From assembly GCF_963675165.1 (NCBI RefSeq), contig NC_087385.1:4884412-4948411 (forward strand): a stretch of DNA of 64,000 nt, given 5' to 3'. Shown here in pieces: positions 22,385 to 34,147 of this stretch; the first letter of the stretch is position 1, and each line of letters begins with the position of its first letter. Position numbers and translations under genes: made by a program. Under the pieces are notes generated by a model that did not search any database, was not told where the DNA came from, and worked only from the letters and a program-made list of their open reading frames with translations. The stretch comes from Halichondria panicea (taxonomy: Eukaryota > Porifera > Demospongiae > Suberitida > Halichondriidae).

Positions 22385-23853
22385 ATGGCGGCTTACAGCT
22401 ATAAAGTTGAAAGTGCAAAAGTTCCTGAGGCTGCCTATGGTATAATGTCACAAGGTTTTGTAATTTCTTTTAGCCAGTTTGTTGTATTATATTGCTGTGC
22501 TGATTATGTGACCTACAGCCAATAACATCCATCAAATCCAATTATGTGATTGTACTTTAAATGACTTATTGCATAAATGTGCAATACACACTTTTTCTAA
22601 TACCCATAATTCATCATTATTCAAGTCATCTCAAAAGTGCAACTTAAAGCTAGGTAGCTTTTTTCTAATCTGAAAACTAACTTGAACAAGATTTTCAGCT
22701 TTGTGATCAGCAATAACACCTTTACAACACACTTAGCTAATTAATGCTGGTTGGATACACTCGAGCACTACTTAACCTTCGAGTATGATTGCATCATCCG
22801 AGTGCACACATTAAAACATTTATTGCTAGCTAAGTATATAAATCGGATGCAACCATGTATTTTCTGTAATAGGAGCTAATGGGAGCATCAAGAGTGCATA
22901 AGAAGAGAAGAGTGTCGAACTACTGATACTTCTACACAAACACTGTGCACAAAGTAACGTGACATCCTGTCAATTGCACGTGAGCAACTCGCAATTGATG
23001 ACGTTTGCGCATAATTACGCAACGCACAAAAGTTCTTAATAGTGAGTAAACAGTGCAAGTGAAGAGGATCAACTCGACTATTGTCTCTATTTAGATGATT
23101 TTTGTGAAGAGATCGTCTCCTATCAGTGTGCAGTGAGCAGCTCCACAAGCTCTGAACGTTGAACGGGAACAACTAGCTAGAATTGTTCGATTACCACACC
23201 CCTAAAAACGTCACGGTTAACATTTACTAGGAGATTACTAGTAAATTTACAATACTTTATCACGTGCGAGTCATGTTACTTTGTGCACAGTGTTTGTGTA
23301 GAAGTATCAGTAGTTCGACACTCTTCTCTTCTTATGCACTCTTGGGAGCATGTTGAAATATACACCCGAGATTTCTGAAGAGGCTATCGGAGAAATTATC
23401 CGGATGGAGATGGATAGGCAAAGTGTACATATAACCAAAATCGATAGAAAAATCTTTGAAGTTAAAGGATTTGCTTGGATTACATGTACAAAAAAGCATC
23501 CTGGAAAGAAGTATGAAAAGGAAAATGGCGTAAGACATTGGCCTTCAGCTCATGCCTGGTGTAAAATTGATCTCAAGAAGCGAACAATTTGCTACCGGTA
23601 TTTTCAAGGGTGCAAGAAGCATCGTTTTAAAGATAGGCCTAAACCTGAATTTACGGAGAATGCTATTGAGAAAATGGCGAAGTATGTTGTTACAGCGTTC
23701 AAAGTATGGAAAGGCTTAATTGATAAAACACATCTTTACAGTACAGAAACAGGTGAAACCGATGGAGGCCATCACGATGAACAGTTATGTGTCAAGTGTC
23801 GAAATCTGAAAAGGTCATGCTGGAAAAGAATAAGCCATACTAAGTCAATTTAA
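22385..23853 (+). CDS. RTP-like 3CxxC-type zinc-domain gene, block B copy 1
   Basis: Exon 1 is 22385-22439 (MAAYSYKVESAKVPEAAY). The second exon begins at 22873 after a good acceptor but is interrupted by a hAT-like MITE (22889-23344). The domain itself is open from ATG 23350 to 23853 (167 aa) with WITCTKKH, WPSAHAWCKIDLKKR, CYRYFQGCKKH, PEFTENAIEKMAKYVV and HHDEQLCVKCRNLKRSCW. Zinc ligands thus follow CxxxH, CxxH, H...CxxC. The protein may start at the internal ATG or need splicing around the MITE. This is the only open version of copy 1. Confidence 0.6.
22889..23344. mobile_element. hAT-like MITE with 7-8 bp target duplication
   Basis: About 456 bp with near-perfect 69-bp inverted ends (CAAGAGTGCATAAGAAGAG ... 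complement). It is flanked by GGAGCAT on both sides (22882-22888, 23345-23351); if the end is drawn one base in, the duplication is the 8-bp GGGAGCAT. Block A has a single GGGAGCAT at 4246-4253. Target size suggests the hAT superfamily. No coding capacity. Confidence 0.8.
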
Positions 23854-24060
23854 ATACAGTGTCATGTCATAATATAGCTGTAATATATGATAGATCTACA
23901 TCTGTTGCTACATTACAATACATGATTTTTTTTATTAAGCTGTTAGCTTAGCTCTTCTAGTAAACATTTACTGTACATAATTATACAATACTATTCACAC
24001 TGCGCATGCGCATAATTAAGTTGAGGGTAATTGTAATCATACAGCACATATAATTAATAT

Positions 24061-24478
24061 AATTCCAGATGAAAGATACTTCAGATCTCCTGAAAATCAT
24101 GAAGGCAGTTTGAGATATTTCGAACCCAAAGGATTTGCTTGGTTTACATGTAAAAAGCAACACAAACCAAACAACAAAATTAAGCGCTGGCCTTCAGCTC
24201 ACTCTTGGTGCTTCATCGATCTCAAAAAACAAGAGATTTGCTATCGATATAAGCAAGAGTGTAAAGCTCACAACACTGTAGCTCAACCTGGACCAGAATT
24301 CACAGAAGAAGCAATCCAAAAGATGGCCAAATGGGTGGTTAATAGATTTTTAATCAAGACTAGGAGGATACGGTACGTTCCGCGAGTTGGCACAAACACC
24401 GATAAAACTGAAGGTGGACCGCATGATGAAGGGAGGTGTGGAAAGTGTAAGCGATTGGGAAGGAGTTGCTGTAAGTAG
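24061..24478 (+). pseudogene. RTP-like gene, block B copy 2, 5' truncated
   Basis: Nearly identical to the block A intact gene from its IPDE segment to GRSCCK, but a deletion fuses upstream intergenic DNA directly to the middle of exon 2. The Tyr/Asp-rich exon 1 and the PEISPAAIRAII segment are missing. The open part (24110-24478) still encodes all the zinc-ligand motifs (FTCKKQH, ECKAHN, CGKC). Confidence 0.7.
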
Positions 24479-25903
24479 TAACAATGGAGTCTTGACGGTT
24501 GCACATTAGTTAGAAGTTTTGTAGTGCACACGCATGCTTCTCATTAATTTGTTATGGCATCGTTTAATTCTAGTATATATAATTATGAAAGCGTGCGCAG
24601 AGCACATTACAATATTCTGGCCCACTTTACATAATTTATGCATGGAGCTCATTGTTACGTGTTCACTATTATTAAGCAACAGGTGAACAGTTATTGACAA
24701 GATGCTCAGAGCATTCACCCCATGCGTTGACATAATGGACACGCGATTAACTTTTTATCACGTTATGGGGAATGCATGCATGATCGGAATCTAACAGTGT
24801 TTTTTTCGCCTTAGAAGATCGCCTAGATCTACACATTTCAACTGTATACCTATTAAATCAACCACAGTTAAAGCAGTCCATGAAAGTGTCAATCTAAGCT
24901 CATTTTTTGGGTCCACCACGTCACACTTTGGGATAATAAGGGGAATGGAGCTTCCTGTTATAAGTTTTCCTCCCCCAGACACTAGAGCTATGAACCAATA
25001 AATTTTCTCTACTCTATCTAGAGTATCTATCTCCTCCTATTGCTACACCATGCATGATCAGTATTCAGATGCTCCACTGAACATTCAAGGAACTGTATAG
25101 ACAAGACTCTGCAATCAGGTTTATTTATTGCATTGCTTTTTTTCTGCTAAAAACTTCATTAATCATACAGGTGCATGATCTTACTTGATTGATGCAATAG
25201 ATATAATGGTGAATAGTGATAGATCTACCTCCGAATACTTTATTACACGGCAAATAAGTAATTATGTAGTCTCACACCAGCCCCGAATGTTTTCTATTGG
25301 AACGTTAGGTTGAAAACATGGGTCTGGAGAATTTCCAGTTGTGTTCACACGCCGAATTTCTTGGTGTGTTAATTAACCGCTGCGGTAAATTGGAGGCAAT
25401 AAGAAGGAAATAAGTTATGCAAAGCAGCCTCTTGTTACACTACTTGCTACGGTTTCCAGCTAGATGCAACTGATAATAATGTTAATAATCTGTAAGACTA
25501 TCACAGAGAAAAGTTCCATGGGTAGTTGCACAGAAGCAAGAGCTGAGTTGTAGATATTCAAGGATGTCTCCTGCCCCTCTCTATAGTATATATATGAAAC
25601 CAGCAATCCAAACTCAAATGGTAGTACTGTAAATAAGAGTTGATTTGCGTTTTTTGCCCTGAGAATTGAGTCCATTCTCTATTAAAACATAACTGTCTCA
25701 GTCTATATCTTTCCAGTGACTCTAGTAGTTGCTATAGCTTCTCTCCTATTCCTGCATGGTATATATAGCTGATTTAAGAACTGAGGGAGGACTCCTAGAG
25801 TTTCTAATTTATTTGCATAACTGTGGTCATCAACTATTTGTGACCACTGTTTACTATTAGCCACAGGAAGTTCTCCAGACCCAGCAAACATTAATTACAA
25901 AAA
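24479..25903. other. Duplicated non-coding DNA, block B tail
   Basis: Colinear with 6042-6216 plus 10694-12541 of block A, but lacking the LTR element and the 470-bp hairpin insert. No gene is recognised. Confidence 0.6.
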
Positions 25904-26279
25904 AGCATGAGGTATTTCGAAACTAAAGGATTTGCCTGGTTTATTTGCAAAAGCCACACGACAACAAAGAAAATTTCAAGCGCTGGCCTTCAGCTCACTC
26001 TTGGTGCTTCATTGATATAAAAAAAACAAATATGTTTCCGAGATGAAGTTCATAGCACTGCAACTCAACTTGGTCCGGAGTTCACTGAAGAAGCAATCCA
26101 GAAGCAATCCAGAAGATGGCCAAATGGGTGGTCAAGGAATTTTTGATAAAGACTCGGAGGATACAGCCGTTCCGCGAGTCAGCGCAGACATGGATAAAAC
26201 TGAAGGTGGACCACATGATGAAATGAAGGGAGGTGTGGAAAGTGTAAGCGATTGAGAAGGAGTTGCTGTATATAAGTAG
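25904..26279 (+). pseudogene. RTP-like gene fragment, block B copy 3
   Basis: Pieces of the variant 3CxxC domain in broken frames: RYFETKGFAWFIC, WPSAHSWCFID, GPEFTEEAIQ, KMAKWVV and a damaged HDE...CGKC end. It contains a short direct repeat (GAAGCAATCCA twice) and several frameshifts. Confidence 0.75.
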
Positions 26280-26518
26280 TAACAATGGAGTCTTAACAAA
26301 CTTGTCGGTTGCACATTAGGTGGATTAATTATTAAGTGCACATGCATGCTTCTCATTAATTTGTTATTATGGCATCGTTCCTGTTTACCACTAATTCTAG
26401 TTAAATTGGACTCAGACAGCGAAGACCAGTGACATACATTGTATGTCCTGTACGTCCGTATATTCTCGCCCAACTTACAATACGGCTAATGCTAAGTTAT
26501 AGGTAGTACATGGGCATG

Positions 26519-26603
26519 AGGTATCTATGTGTTATATATATAGTGTCCCAAATCCCGAGGACTTGCCCATGCAAGGGATAAAGGGACACTATAACCATAG
26601 ATA
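26519..26603. repeat. Small imperfect hairpin
   Basis: TATCTATG...ATAGTGTCCC is mirrored by GGGACACTATAACCATAGATA within 85 bp. It is a possible small MITE. Nothing else is recognised between 26280 and 26944. Confidence 0.45.
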
Positions 26604-26944
26604 CCGATAGATAATGCATTCCAAGGAAGGTGGCTAATTTATGAGCAGGAATGCTACGTCAGAGGAGGATAGTAGTGTTAATTAAAATCTGCTTTCGAGG
26701 ACTTACATTTCAATCGTCTACTCTTTGTTACCTCCACTACAATGATTAGCCAAGGTAACAGTATGCATGGTTTTCTTTAGCTGTACACTCTCATTTCCTG
26801 TTTCTAAGCTTATCGTTTTTTAAGTGAACACTTGAATCAGTAGATGCAGGTAGATGATAGAAGTACGTCAGCACAAGGCTCATTCGCACTGCGCGTGCGC
26901 ATAATTATGCCGGCCTACACTTAATTAATTAAATAAAGCTAAGT

Positions 26945-28345
26945 CTCTCCTATACATCCCGGCCGACGCTGATGATTCTGTCAACCCACTCCCCCCTTCC
27001 ATCCCGACAGTTCGCCAGGGTTTCTCTCTCCTTGGCTGCCCCGTCGGGCCCCCCACTTTCTGCGAGGCTACATTTCAAACCCGTGTAGATAAGATCAAAC
27101 TCTCTTTGAACCTCCTCCACACCCTTGAGGACTCTCAAGCACAAACCACTCTACTACGCTCGTGTCTCGCTCTTCCAAAAGTTGTTTCAGTCCTTCGGGC
27201 TTGCCCCCCAAGCCACGTCAACAGTACCGCTCATGATTTCGACTGCTCCATCAGAAAGGCCCTAGAAAGCATCTTGGGCGGGCCTCTATCAGACTGGTCT
27301 TGGCAGAAGGCATCCCTCTATGTCACCCAGGGTCTGCCAGTCTGGGCGAGCGGAGGAAGAGGCGATGGAGGCCACTGTTTCGGTCAAGAGGGCCGAGGAG
27401 GGAGGGGGACGGCCAAGCAGACCTTCAACCAGAGGAGCAGAGCGAAAAGATGAATCCAAAAAAGCAGCAGGGGCATGAAGTGGGGCACTGCGGAGCCCCA
27501 GACCTCCTTTACCACAAGGGATATCCCCCTCCGACAGGGTGCCCTCTCGGCTGCCATCGATAGCTCTGCTTTTGAACGCCTGTTATCTTCAGCTCCCACA
27601 ACGAGATCGAGAGCTCTGGGCCTCTCAACTGGACTCCCTCACGCCCACGACTGGTTGAATGTGATCCCCTCTCCCTCTCTCGGACTCCACCTCCAGGATC
27701 GTGAATTTCGGTCTTGTCTTTGTTACTGGCTTGGGGTCCCATTGCACAACGACCAGTTTACCTGCCCAGAATGTCGCTGTGTTGCTGACCCCTTCGGTGA
27801 CCACCAGGTGGGCTGCGGGGCAATAGCGACCGTATCAGTCGTCACAACGCCATTAGAGACGTGGTCTTCAAGGCCGCTCAATCTGCCGCTCTGGGCCCCT
27901 CCATTGAAACTCCAGGCCTTATTGCAGAGTCTAGTGCTCGCCCTGCGGACGTCCTTCTCCCCAATTGGTCCAACGGCCGTCCAGCCGCTCTCAACGTCCA
28001 CGTCATCTCTCCTCTCCAGCTCCTCACACTGTCAGTAGCTGCGCATACCCAGGGCCACGCTCTCCAAGTGGGAGTCCAGCGCAAGCTGGCTTCTAACCTT
28101 CAGAACTGCCGCAATGCAGGTCTGACGTGTGTCCTTCTTGTCGCTGAAACTCTTGGAGGTCTGGCCGAGGATTTCATCTCGACGATTCAAGTCATCGGCA
28201 GATCGATTCGTCTCCGATCAGGTGCCGACCGAGATACGGACACTACTATTAAAACACCTCTTTGGCAGAGTCACTTTGGCTTTGTGGCGGGGCAATGCGT
28301 CTATGCTGATTCACAGAGCCCCCACTCTGCCCCCTGCTCTAGATG
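26945..28345 (+). mobile_element. GC-rich non-LTR retroelement remnant
   Basis: The segment is clearly richer in G and C than its surroundings. Translated in several frames it gives LGCPVGPPTFCEATF, LLRSCLALPKVVSVLRACPP, LESILGGPLSDWSW and, further on, CPECRCVADPFGDHQVGC and RPADVLLPNWSNGRPAALNV. This order resembles the C-terminal part of reverse-transcriptase proteins of non-LTR elements. There are several frame breaks and no complete RT core. The assignment rests on remembered family style, not a search. Confidence 0.55.
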
Positions 28346-28468
28346 GTGTAACTTAGTCATTTTTATATCTTAATTTATTTTAATTTATTTTAATCTATTC
28401 TGCCCCCACTTTGGCGTCACTCACTTTGTCACTCACTTTGTCATCACATGTTAAAAAAAAAAAAAAAA

Positions 28469-28915
28469 TGCCTCGGTGCGCATGCGCAAGCGAGGTATAC
28501 GGTAGTGTGTTTGTGTGTGTAGCGATCCCAGGCCGAGTTTTCGCTTTTATAACGGTTAGGCAAACAACTGTTTGCCTAACCGTTATAAAAGCGAAAACTC
28601 GGCCTGGGATCGAGGCTAACTGTTTCAGCTGCTCAAGGATCAATGAAGTGCAAGTAAGAGTTTCTATAGGCTTCTAGTCATATTTTCTTGGCTTGGTATT
28701 TGTGGATTTGCAAAATAAAGCTTCGTTCTCGAGTTATGCCTAGTTTTGCTTACTTGGAATGCATTGCAGCCTTTTGAAATTTCAGAAGAGTCCGTAGCAA
28801 AACTTGTTCACTGAGTGTTGCTACTCTACTTAGTAGTTAGCTCTGCATTAGAACGCTAGCTACAAGAGTGAGAAGAGAGCTGCAAGGCTCTGCTGACGTA
28901 CTTGCAGCCATTTAG
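28469..28915 (+). repeat. Dispersed microsatellite-bearing repeat, copy 1
   Basis: Begins TGCCTCGGTGCGCATGCGCA, followed by a short GT tract, GCTGCTCAAGGATCAATGAAG and a tail with AACTCGAG-type and GAAGAGAGCTGCAAGG segments. The same order, reversed, is at 55688-56195 and 62938-64000. A perfect palindrome (28523-28612) is inserted where the other copies have the rest of the CA/GT tract. Confidence 0.75.
28523..28612. repeat. 90-bp perfect palindrome (foldback element)
   Basis: Two 43-bp arms (CGATCCCAGGCCGAGTTTTC ... complement) around a 4-bp centre. A related single arm, TAGCCTCGGTCCCAGGCCGA, occurs at about 30248. It looks like a foldback MITE nested in the dispersed repeat. Confidence 0.75.
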
Positions 28916-29034
28916 CCTGCTTTCATTATACTATCATGATGAGTTGGGGGGGGGGGGGGGGAAGTAATTGTAATCATACAACACATATATGGTCACTGTT
29001 TATCTTAGTTCTTAGTAACAATTAGCTGGTTGCT

Positions 29035-30152
29035 ATGGCCTCTGTAGGTGAAATTAGTGATCATAGTGATCTAGATGAAGTTTGTGATGATCATTATGAT
29101 GGCTCTGGTGGCTATGATTACAGTAGTGGTGATGGCTCTCCAGACAATGTTGGTGACAATCACGAAGATGATGGCTCTCCAGACAATGATAGTGACAATG
29201 ATGGTACGCACATGCATTATTGCACAGATCCTATATCAAGTACTCTTATAGGGTTACAATTACAGGCTATTGACTGTCACCTAGATCATATATAGTCTTG
29301 TAAATACATTTATGTGCCTGAATCCTGATGTAAAATGCTGATGCAGATGATAACCTTCATGGCTCTGGTAGCTATGATTACAGTAGTGGTGATGGCTCTC
29401 CAGACAATAATGGTGACAATCACGAAGATGATGGCTCTCCAGACAATGATGGTACGCACATGCATTATTGCACAGATCCTATATCAAGTACTCTTATAGG
29501 GTTACAATTACAGGCTATTGACTGTCACCTAGATCATAATTATGCTATAGTCTTGTAAATACATTTATGTGCCTGAATCCTGATGTAAAATGCCGATGCA
29601 GATGATGACTTTCATACTGAACCTAACAACAGACGTTCTAAGTATGCACCCGAGATTTCGCCTGCTGCTATTCGAGCAATAATTCTGAAGGAATTGGTCA
29701 TACAAAGAGTAAACACAGTTGACATTCCAGAGGACGAAGGAGACTTCACATCTCCCGAAAATCACAAAAACAGCTTGAGATATTATGAATTCAAAGGATT
29801 TGCTTGGTTTACATGTAGAGAGCAACACGAACCTGATTCACCAGACATCAAAATTAGGCGCTGGGCTTCAGCTCGCTCTTGGTGCTTCATCGATCTCAAA
29901 AAACAAGAGATTTGCTATCGAGATACGCAAGAGTGTAAGGTTGACAACATTGTAGCTCAACCTGGACCAGAGTTTACTGAAGAAGTAATCCAAAAGATGG
30001 CCAAATGGGTGGTCAAGGGGTTTCTGCTTAAGACTGGGAGGATACAGCACGTTCCGCGAGATAGCACAGACACAGATAAAACTGAAGGTGGACCACATGA
30101 TGAAGGGAGGTGTGGAAAGTGTAAGCGATTGGGAAGGAGTTGCTGTAAGTAG
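29035..30152 (+). CDS. RTP-like 3CxxC-type zinc-domain protein with duplicated acidic exon
   Basis: Three exons, 29035-29203, 29347-29451 and 29602-30152, join in frame to 274 aa. Exons 1 and 2 encode near-identical acidic Ser/Gly/Asp repeats (GYDYSSGDGSPDN...). The introns after them are also near copies, so exon plus intron was duplicated in tandem. Exon 3 has PEISPAAIRAIILKEL, FAWFTCREQH, WASARSWCFIDLKKQ, QECKVDN, PEFTEEVIQKMAKWVV and PHDEGRCGKCKRLGRSCC. The CxxH pair is CKVD here, so the second half-site has lost its His. Function as for other RTP-like members is inferred. Confidence 0.7.
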
Positions 30153-30805
30153 TAACAATGGAGTCTTGACAAACTTGTCGGTTGCACATTAGGTGGATTA
30201 ATTATCTTTCTTTTCCTTAATTATAATATAGTTTTGTAGTGCACATGCTAGCCTCGGTCCCAGGCCGATTTTTTTTAATAGAACGAAGTTGAAAAAAGTT
30301 GTTCAAATTAACGTATACATTGTCTGCTTCACAAAAAGGCCCCACTCTCATTGCAGAACAGGCCCAGCTCTTGTCAGAAGGAAGAAACGTCTTTGCCATG
30401 GTTTTCAACATGGTATGGCAAGTCTCTTGCTTTCACTCACTGCCCTTTGTGATGAACTACAAACTAGTAGGTACGACCAACACTGCCGGCCCTTGTCGAC
30501 AGGTGTGTTGTTCTTGCAAATCTCTCTGCTTATTGTTTTTTGGTTCCTAACCACGCCCAGATACAATGAACACCAGCTAGAAACAACTTGGCCTGGAATG
30601 CACATGCTTATTTGTTGACATACAGGCTAGAGGTACCAAAGGAAGAATTAGATGATCGCCGAACAGAGATTTTAATTGACCCTGACCCTAATTGAAATGG
30701 AATGAAGCAGAGTGCAGTGGTCGTCGTTAGAATTGTACACCGCAGACGACAAGTGCAAAGTAGTCTCATGAATCAGCTGCCCTTATTTTGGGAATGCTTA
30801 AACTC
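30153..30805. other. Spacer before block C
   Basis: Contains the half foldback arm near 30248 and short open stretches (for example 30299-30550, TLIAEQAQLLSEGRNVFAMV...) with possible splice sites that I do not recognise. No supported gene. Confidence 0.4.
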
Positions 30806-32011
30806 TGGTCTCAACAGCAATGTTACTTACACACTGCAAAGCAATGATTCTGTGCTGTTTGATGGTGAAGTATTGACAATTGTCAAGATCGACTCTGATG
30901 GCCAGTCTGTAATGATTTTTTTTATAGGAGATTCTGTCAACTGCCCAACAACTTGTTGTTTTGAATGATACAGAGTACGTTAAAGTGAGCAATAATACTG
31001 TTCAATCTGTATATGAGGTTATCAAATTTGATGCTGTTGGTTCACAATTGTCTGCCCACCCAAACAAAAATCAACGAAACAAGAACTGTAATCTTTTACT
31101 TTATTATTTAGAGTTGACTTACATCGGATGTACACTGCCTAGTCTAATGTTCATGAATCTCTCTGCTGCCATTTTAGCGAATAATCTCTTCATTCTGATT
31201 GGAGGACCTGTCACTCAGGCATTCCCGAGCGTACAATTGTGTGCAACTGTGGCTATTAATTTTGTTTGCACTTCTTTTTCTTGGCTCAATTCATGTGGAT
31301 GTCCATTATGTCATTCCAAATGGCCAAAGGATTTCATCAAGCATGGAAATTAAAGATGGTTGAACAGAAAAGTTCCACAATGGTTGTGTACTTTTTAATT
31401 GGATGGGGAACACCTTTTTTGATAGTAGCCATCTCAATAATTGTGAATTTCTCCATAGATAGTAGCCATCTCAAAATCTGGTATTGTATGGTGTTCTGGA
31501 TGATGGAAAATTAGGAAGTTGCTGGATCAACCATCTCGAATCGGCCATCATTTCGTTTATTGTCCCCCTAATCGTTTCTATGGTCATCAACTTCACCCTT
31601 TTTGTGATTGTGACTGTCTTTCTCTGTCATTCGGCTAGGTTTAGTACAAGAATCGCCAACGAGAAAAGTCTTCCATATTTCCGTGTGAATGTTGCTGTGT
31701 TCTCAGTGACTGGACTTACCTGGGTATTCGGTTTCGTAGCTCTGTTTGCTGGAACTAATTGGGCATGGTATCCGTTCATCATCTTCAACAGTACTCAAGG
31801 TTTTATGATCTTCATTACTTTCATCCTAACTAAGCGAGTCTTAAAGCTCTACTGGAAATTCCTGCTGTGCCGAAACGACACTGTGTCTAAGTCAACAAAA
31901 CGAACGAATGTACACTCTCCAGCAGGAAATGAAGTTGTTATGGTGAATATGAACACAAATGACATTAATGGTCAAGCTGTAATCAGCTATACTACTACAA
32001 AGAGTTTTTAA
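30806..32011 (+). pseudogene. 7TM receptor, block C copy, 5' truncated and frameshifted
   Basis: Homology to the block B receptor starts at the NSNVTYTLQSNDSVLF segment (17780 in block B). The signal peptide, SMB domain and most of the ectodomain are missing. Several indels break the frame near 30950, 31060-31100, 31255 and 31460, and the start of the membrane region is shortened. The last part (31484-32011, TM4 to tail) is open and almost identical to the other copies. Confidence 0.8.
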
Positions 32012-32426
32012 TCTAGTTGCTGTAAAAACTTAACACTTGTTATTAGTTAGTTACTATGGTGTTTGTATGATTAGCTGTTTCCTTTATGTGTGCTTTTGTA
32101 AGTTTTGTTCTATTGTTCTATTGTATTAAAGGAGGCCCTGCGTGTCTCTTTAATTTAAAGCTTGTCTATTTATAGCTGTGTGTCAGTTCGTCCATGTGCT
32201 TTGTCTTTTGTCTAGCTGTCCAACTGCCGTGCTGATTACTCTAGCCAACAGTTTGCTCATTACTTGTACTTGTAGCTCTACATGTATTGCATGTTGACAC
32301 ATTTTATTGTGCTGCTAAAAGGTGGGAGGGGCTCACAGTTGCAGCATTTTTAATAGGTGTTGCTACTCAATTTACACTTTACTTTCACGAGATACTGCTG
32401 AGATCTAGCTATATAGATCAGTAGGT
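32012..32426. other. Spacer between receptor and IQ gene, block C
   Basis: No gene is seen. The last 130 bp match the conserved upstream region of the IQ gene in blocks A and B. The GTAC-family MITE is absent here. Confidence 0.5.
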
Positions 32427-33926
32427 ATGGATTGTGACACGGCAGCAACCATCATACAGGCCCATGTCAGACGATACCTAGCTAAGAGGATCTATTTTCA
32501 GAAACTGCTGGAGAAATTCCAGAAAGTAAGAGCCAGCTCTAGATCTTGCTCTAGATCTAGCTGTTAAAATTATTGTGTTGAGCTTGTCTGGGATTGGGTT
32601 GTTTCCACTTACAGGATGAAACTGTCAGACATGAAAAGGAGCAACAGCAAGTGTCTGAAGGAGAAACACTGGTGATAAGGTGTGGTAGATCATGGGATAA
32701 GAAAGAGTACATGTACGTAGTATTTTGTAGGTACAGGCTTCAAATGGAGATTGCTGAATTGGAAACTATTGCTTTAAACAAACGGAGACGAGAGAATGCA
32801 ATGGCTACTAGGTTAGTAAAAAAGAAATAAGTGCAAAACTATAAATACTGACGTGTCTTAATTTTGCAGAATACAGAGAGCCTGGAGAGAATACAGCAGT
32901 ACCAACCTCAATTCTGTATCATCTACTCAACACACCACGGATTTGTTGCAATACTCTACTCATTCTAGTTCCTTGGCTATGGCAATGAATGGTAGTCATG
33001 TTCCTACATCAACAAGGAATGTTGTACAGGACAATGGAACTCATGCCAGTCAAGTGGGCCAGTCAGGTGAGTATCATAGCTCAGGAATGGCTAATAGAGT
33101 GATGCCCAGGAGGCGTGCTTGGGTACCCAGATCAAACAGTTATCAACTGACGTCTAGACTACCACTCACAAAGAATTACATGTCATCTCAGAGCAAGTAC
33201 AGACTTTGTTTTACGTCAGATCTCTCTGAAAGCTCCGGTGAAGAGCAAGAGCTCAGCACCACCTCTCACTCTAGTGAAGAAGTAAACGGCCATAGAAGCA
33301 GGAGTGAAGAAGATTGGCCGGGAATGGATACTCAAAATGATGACTTAGTTATGTCTATGGAAAGGCGTTTGAAAGAATTGGTCTCCACGACGGATGATTT
33401 AATTTTCTCTGATGAATTTGATTATGGAAGTTTTCAAAGTAATTCAGAAAGAGATAGCTTATTGGACAGTGCAACGTTAGAAATAGAAGATGTATCATCA
33501 AGACGCTCAATTTGCTCATCTCCACTGAGTCATGGATCAGTTGCTAATGATACCAGCTACCAACAACACACACCACATTACCACCATGACCACAGCAATA
33601 GTCCACTGCACGCAATGACTGTCCAGGAGCTCAAAGTCTTCTTAAAGCAAATAAAATTGAAAATGAAAGGTACCCACACATACAAGTGCATGTATATGTA
33701 TACACTTGCAATACTATTTCTACATGTGCATGTACAGCAATTTCCAAAGAGCTTACAGCCTATTTGATCATGAAAGATGAACTGGTTGTTGAAAACAAGT
33801 TACTGAACCAAAACATTGCCCACTTGGCAAGGTAGGTAATTTCATCAACAAGCTCGCTGCATTCATGTGATTCTATATAGGAACACACAGAGATTATACC
33901 ACAGGAGTGTACCTACTTGTTCATAG
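32427..33926 (+). CDS. IQCJ-SCHIP1-like IQ-motif/coiled-coil protein, block C copy (intact)
   Basis: Exons 32427-32525, 32615-32679, 32731-32811, 32870-33669, 33738-33831 and 33881-33926 join to 394 aa. Residues about 5-25 form an IQ motif (AATIIQAHVRRYLAKR). A second IQ-like segment, RIQRAWREY, opens exon 4 and closely resembles the IQ of IQCJ. A long Ser/acidic region follows. The C-terminus (VQELKVFLKQIKLKMK, ISKELTAYLIMKDELVVEN) is a predicted coiled coil arranged like SCHIP1. IQ motifs bind calmodulin, and SCHIP1 proteins link membrane scaffolds to the cytoskeleton in vertebrates. Orthology is tentative. It is the only undamaged copy of the three. Confidence 0.6.
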
Positions 33927-34147
33927 CCAACAATCATGTGATTCATATAATTTTTATTGTGTTAAATATTCATTTTTTGTAACTGCCTATGACATGAATT
34001 TGAACTTAATTATTCCACGTGCACTGATGATGCTGATAAAGAATGTTCCCAAAATCATATAATCGTAATCATGAAGCACATTCTTTAAAGACGGGGTGGG
34101 GTGACTTAATAATATTGATTCTCTGAGAATAACAAGTGCTAGTGATA

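Noticed and set aside
26881-26935. CRISPR-like or origin-like repeats
   Set aside because: No regularly spaced repeats with unique spacers exist in the window; all tandem repeats are contiguous and the genome is eukaryotic.
27384-28084. Minus-strand open frames in the GC-rich segment
   Set aside because: They are antisense shadows of the retroelement frames in a GC-rich region with few stop codons.
30299-30618. Open stretches in front of block C (TLIAEQAQLLSEGRNV... and RLEVPKEELDDRRTEIL...)
   Set aside because: Possible splice sites are present but no family is recognised, and the stretches do not join into a convincing gene.
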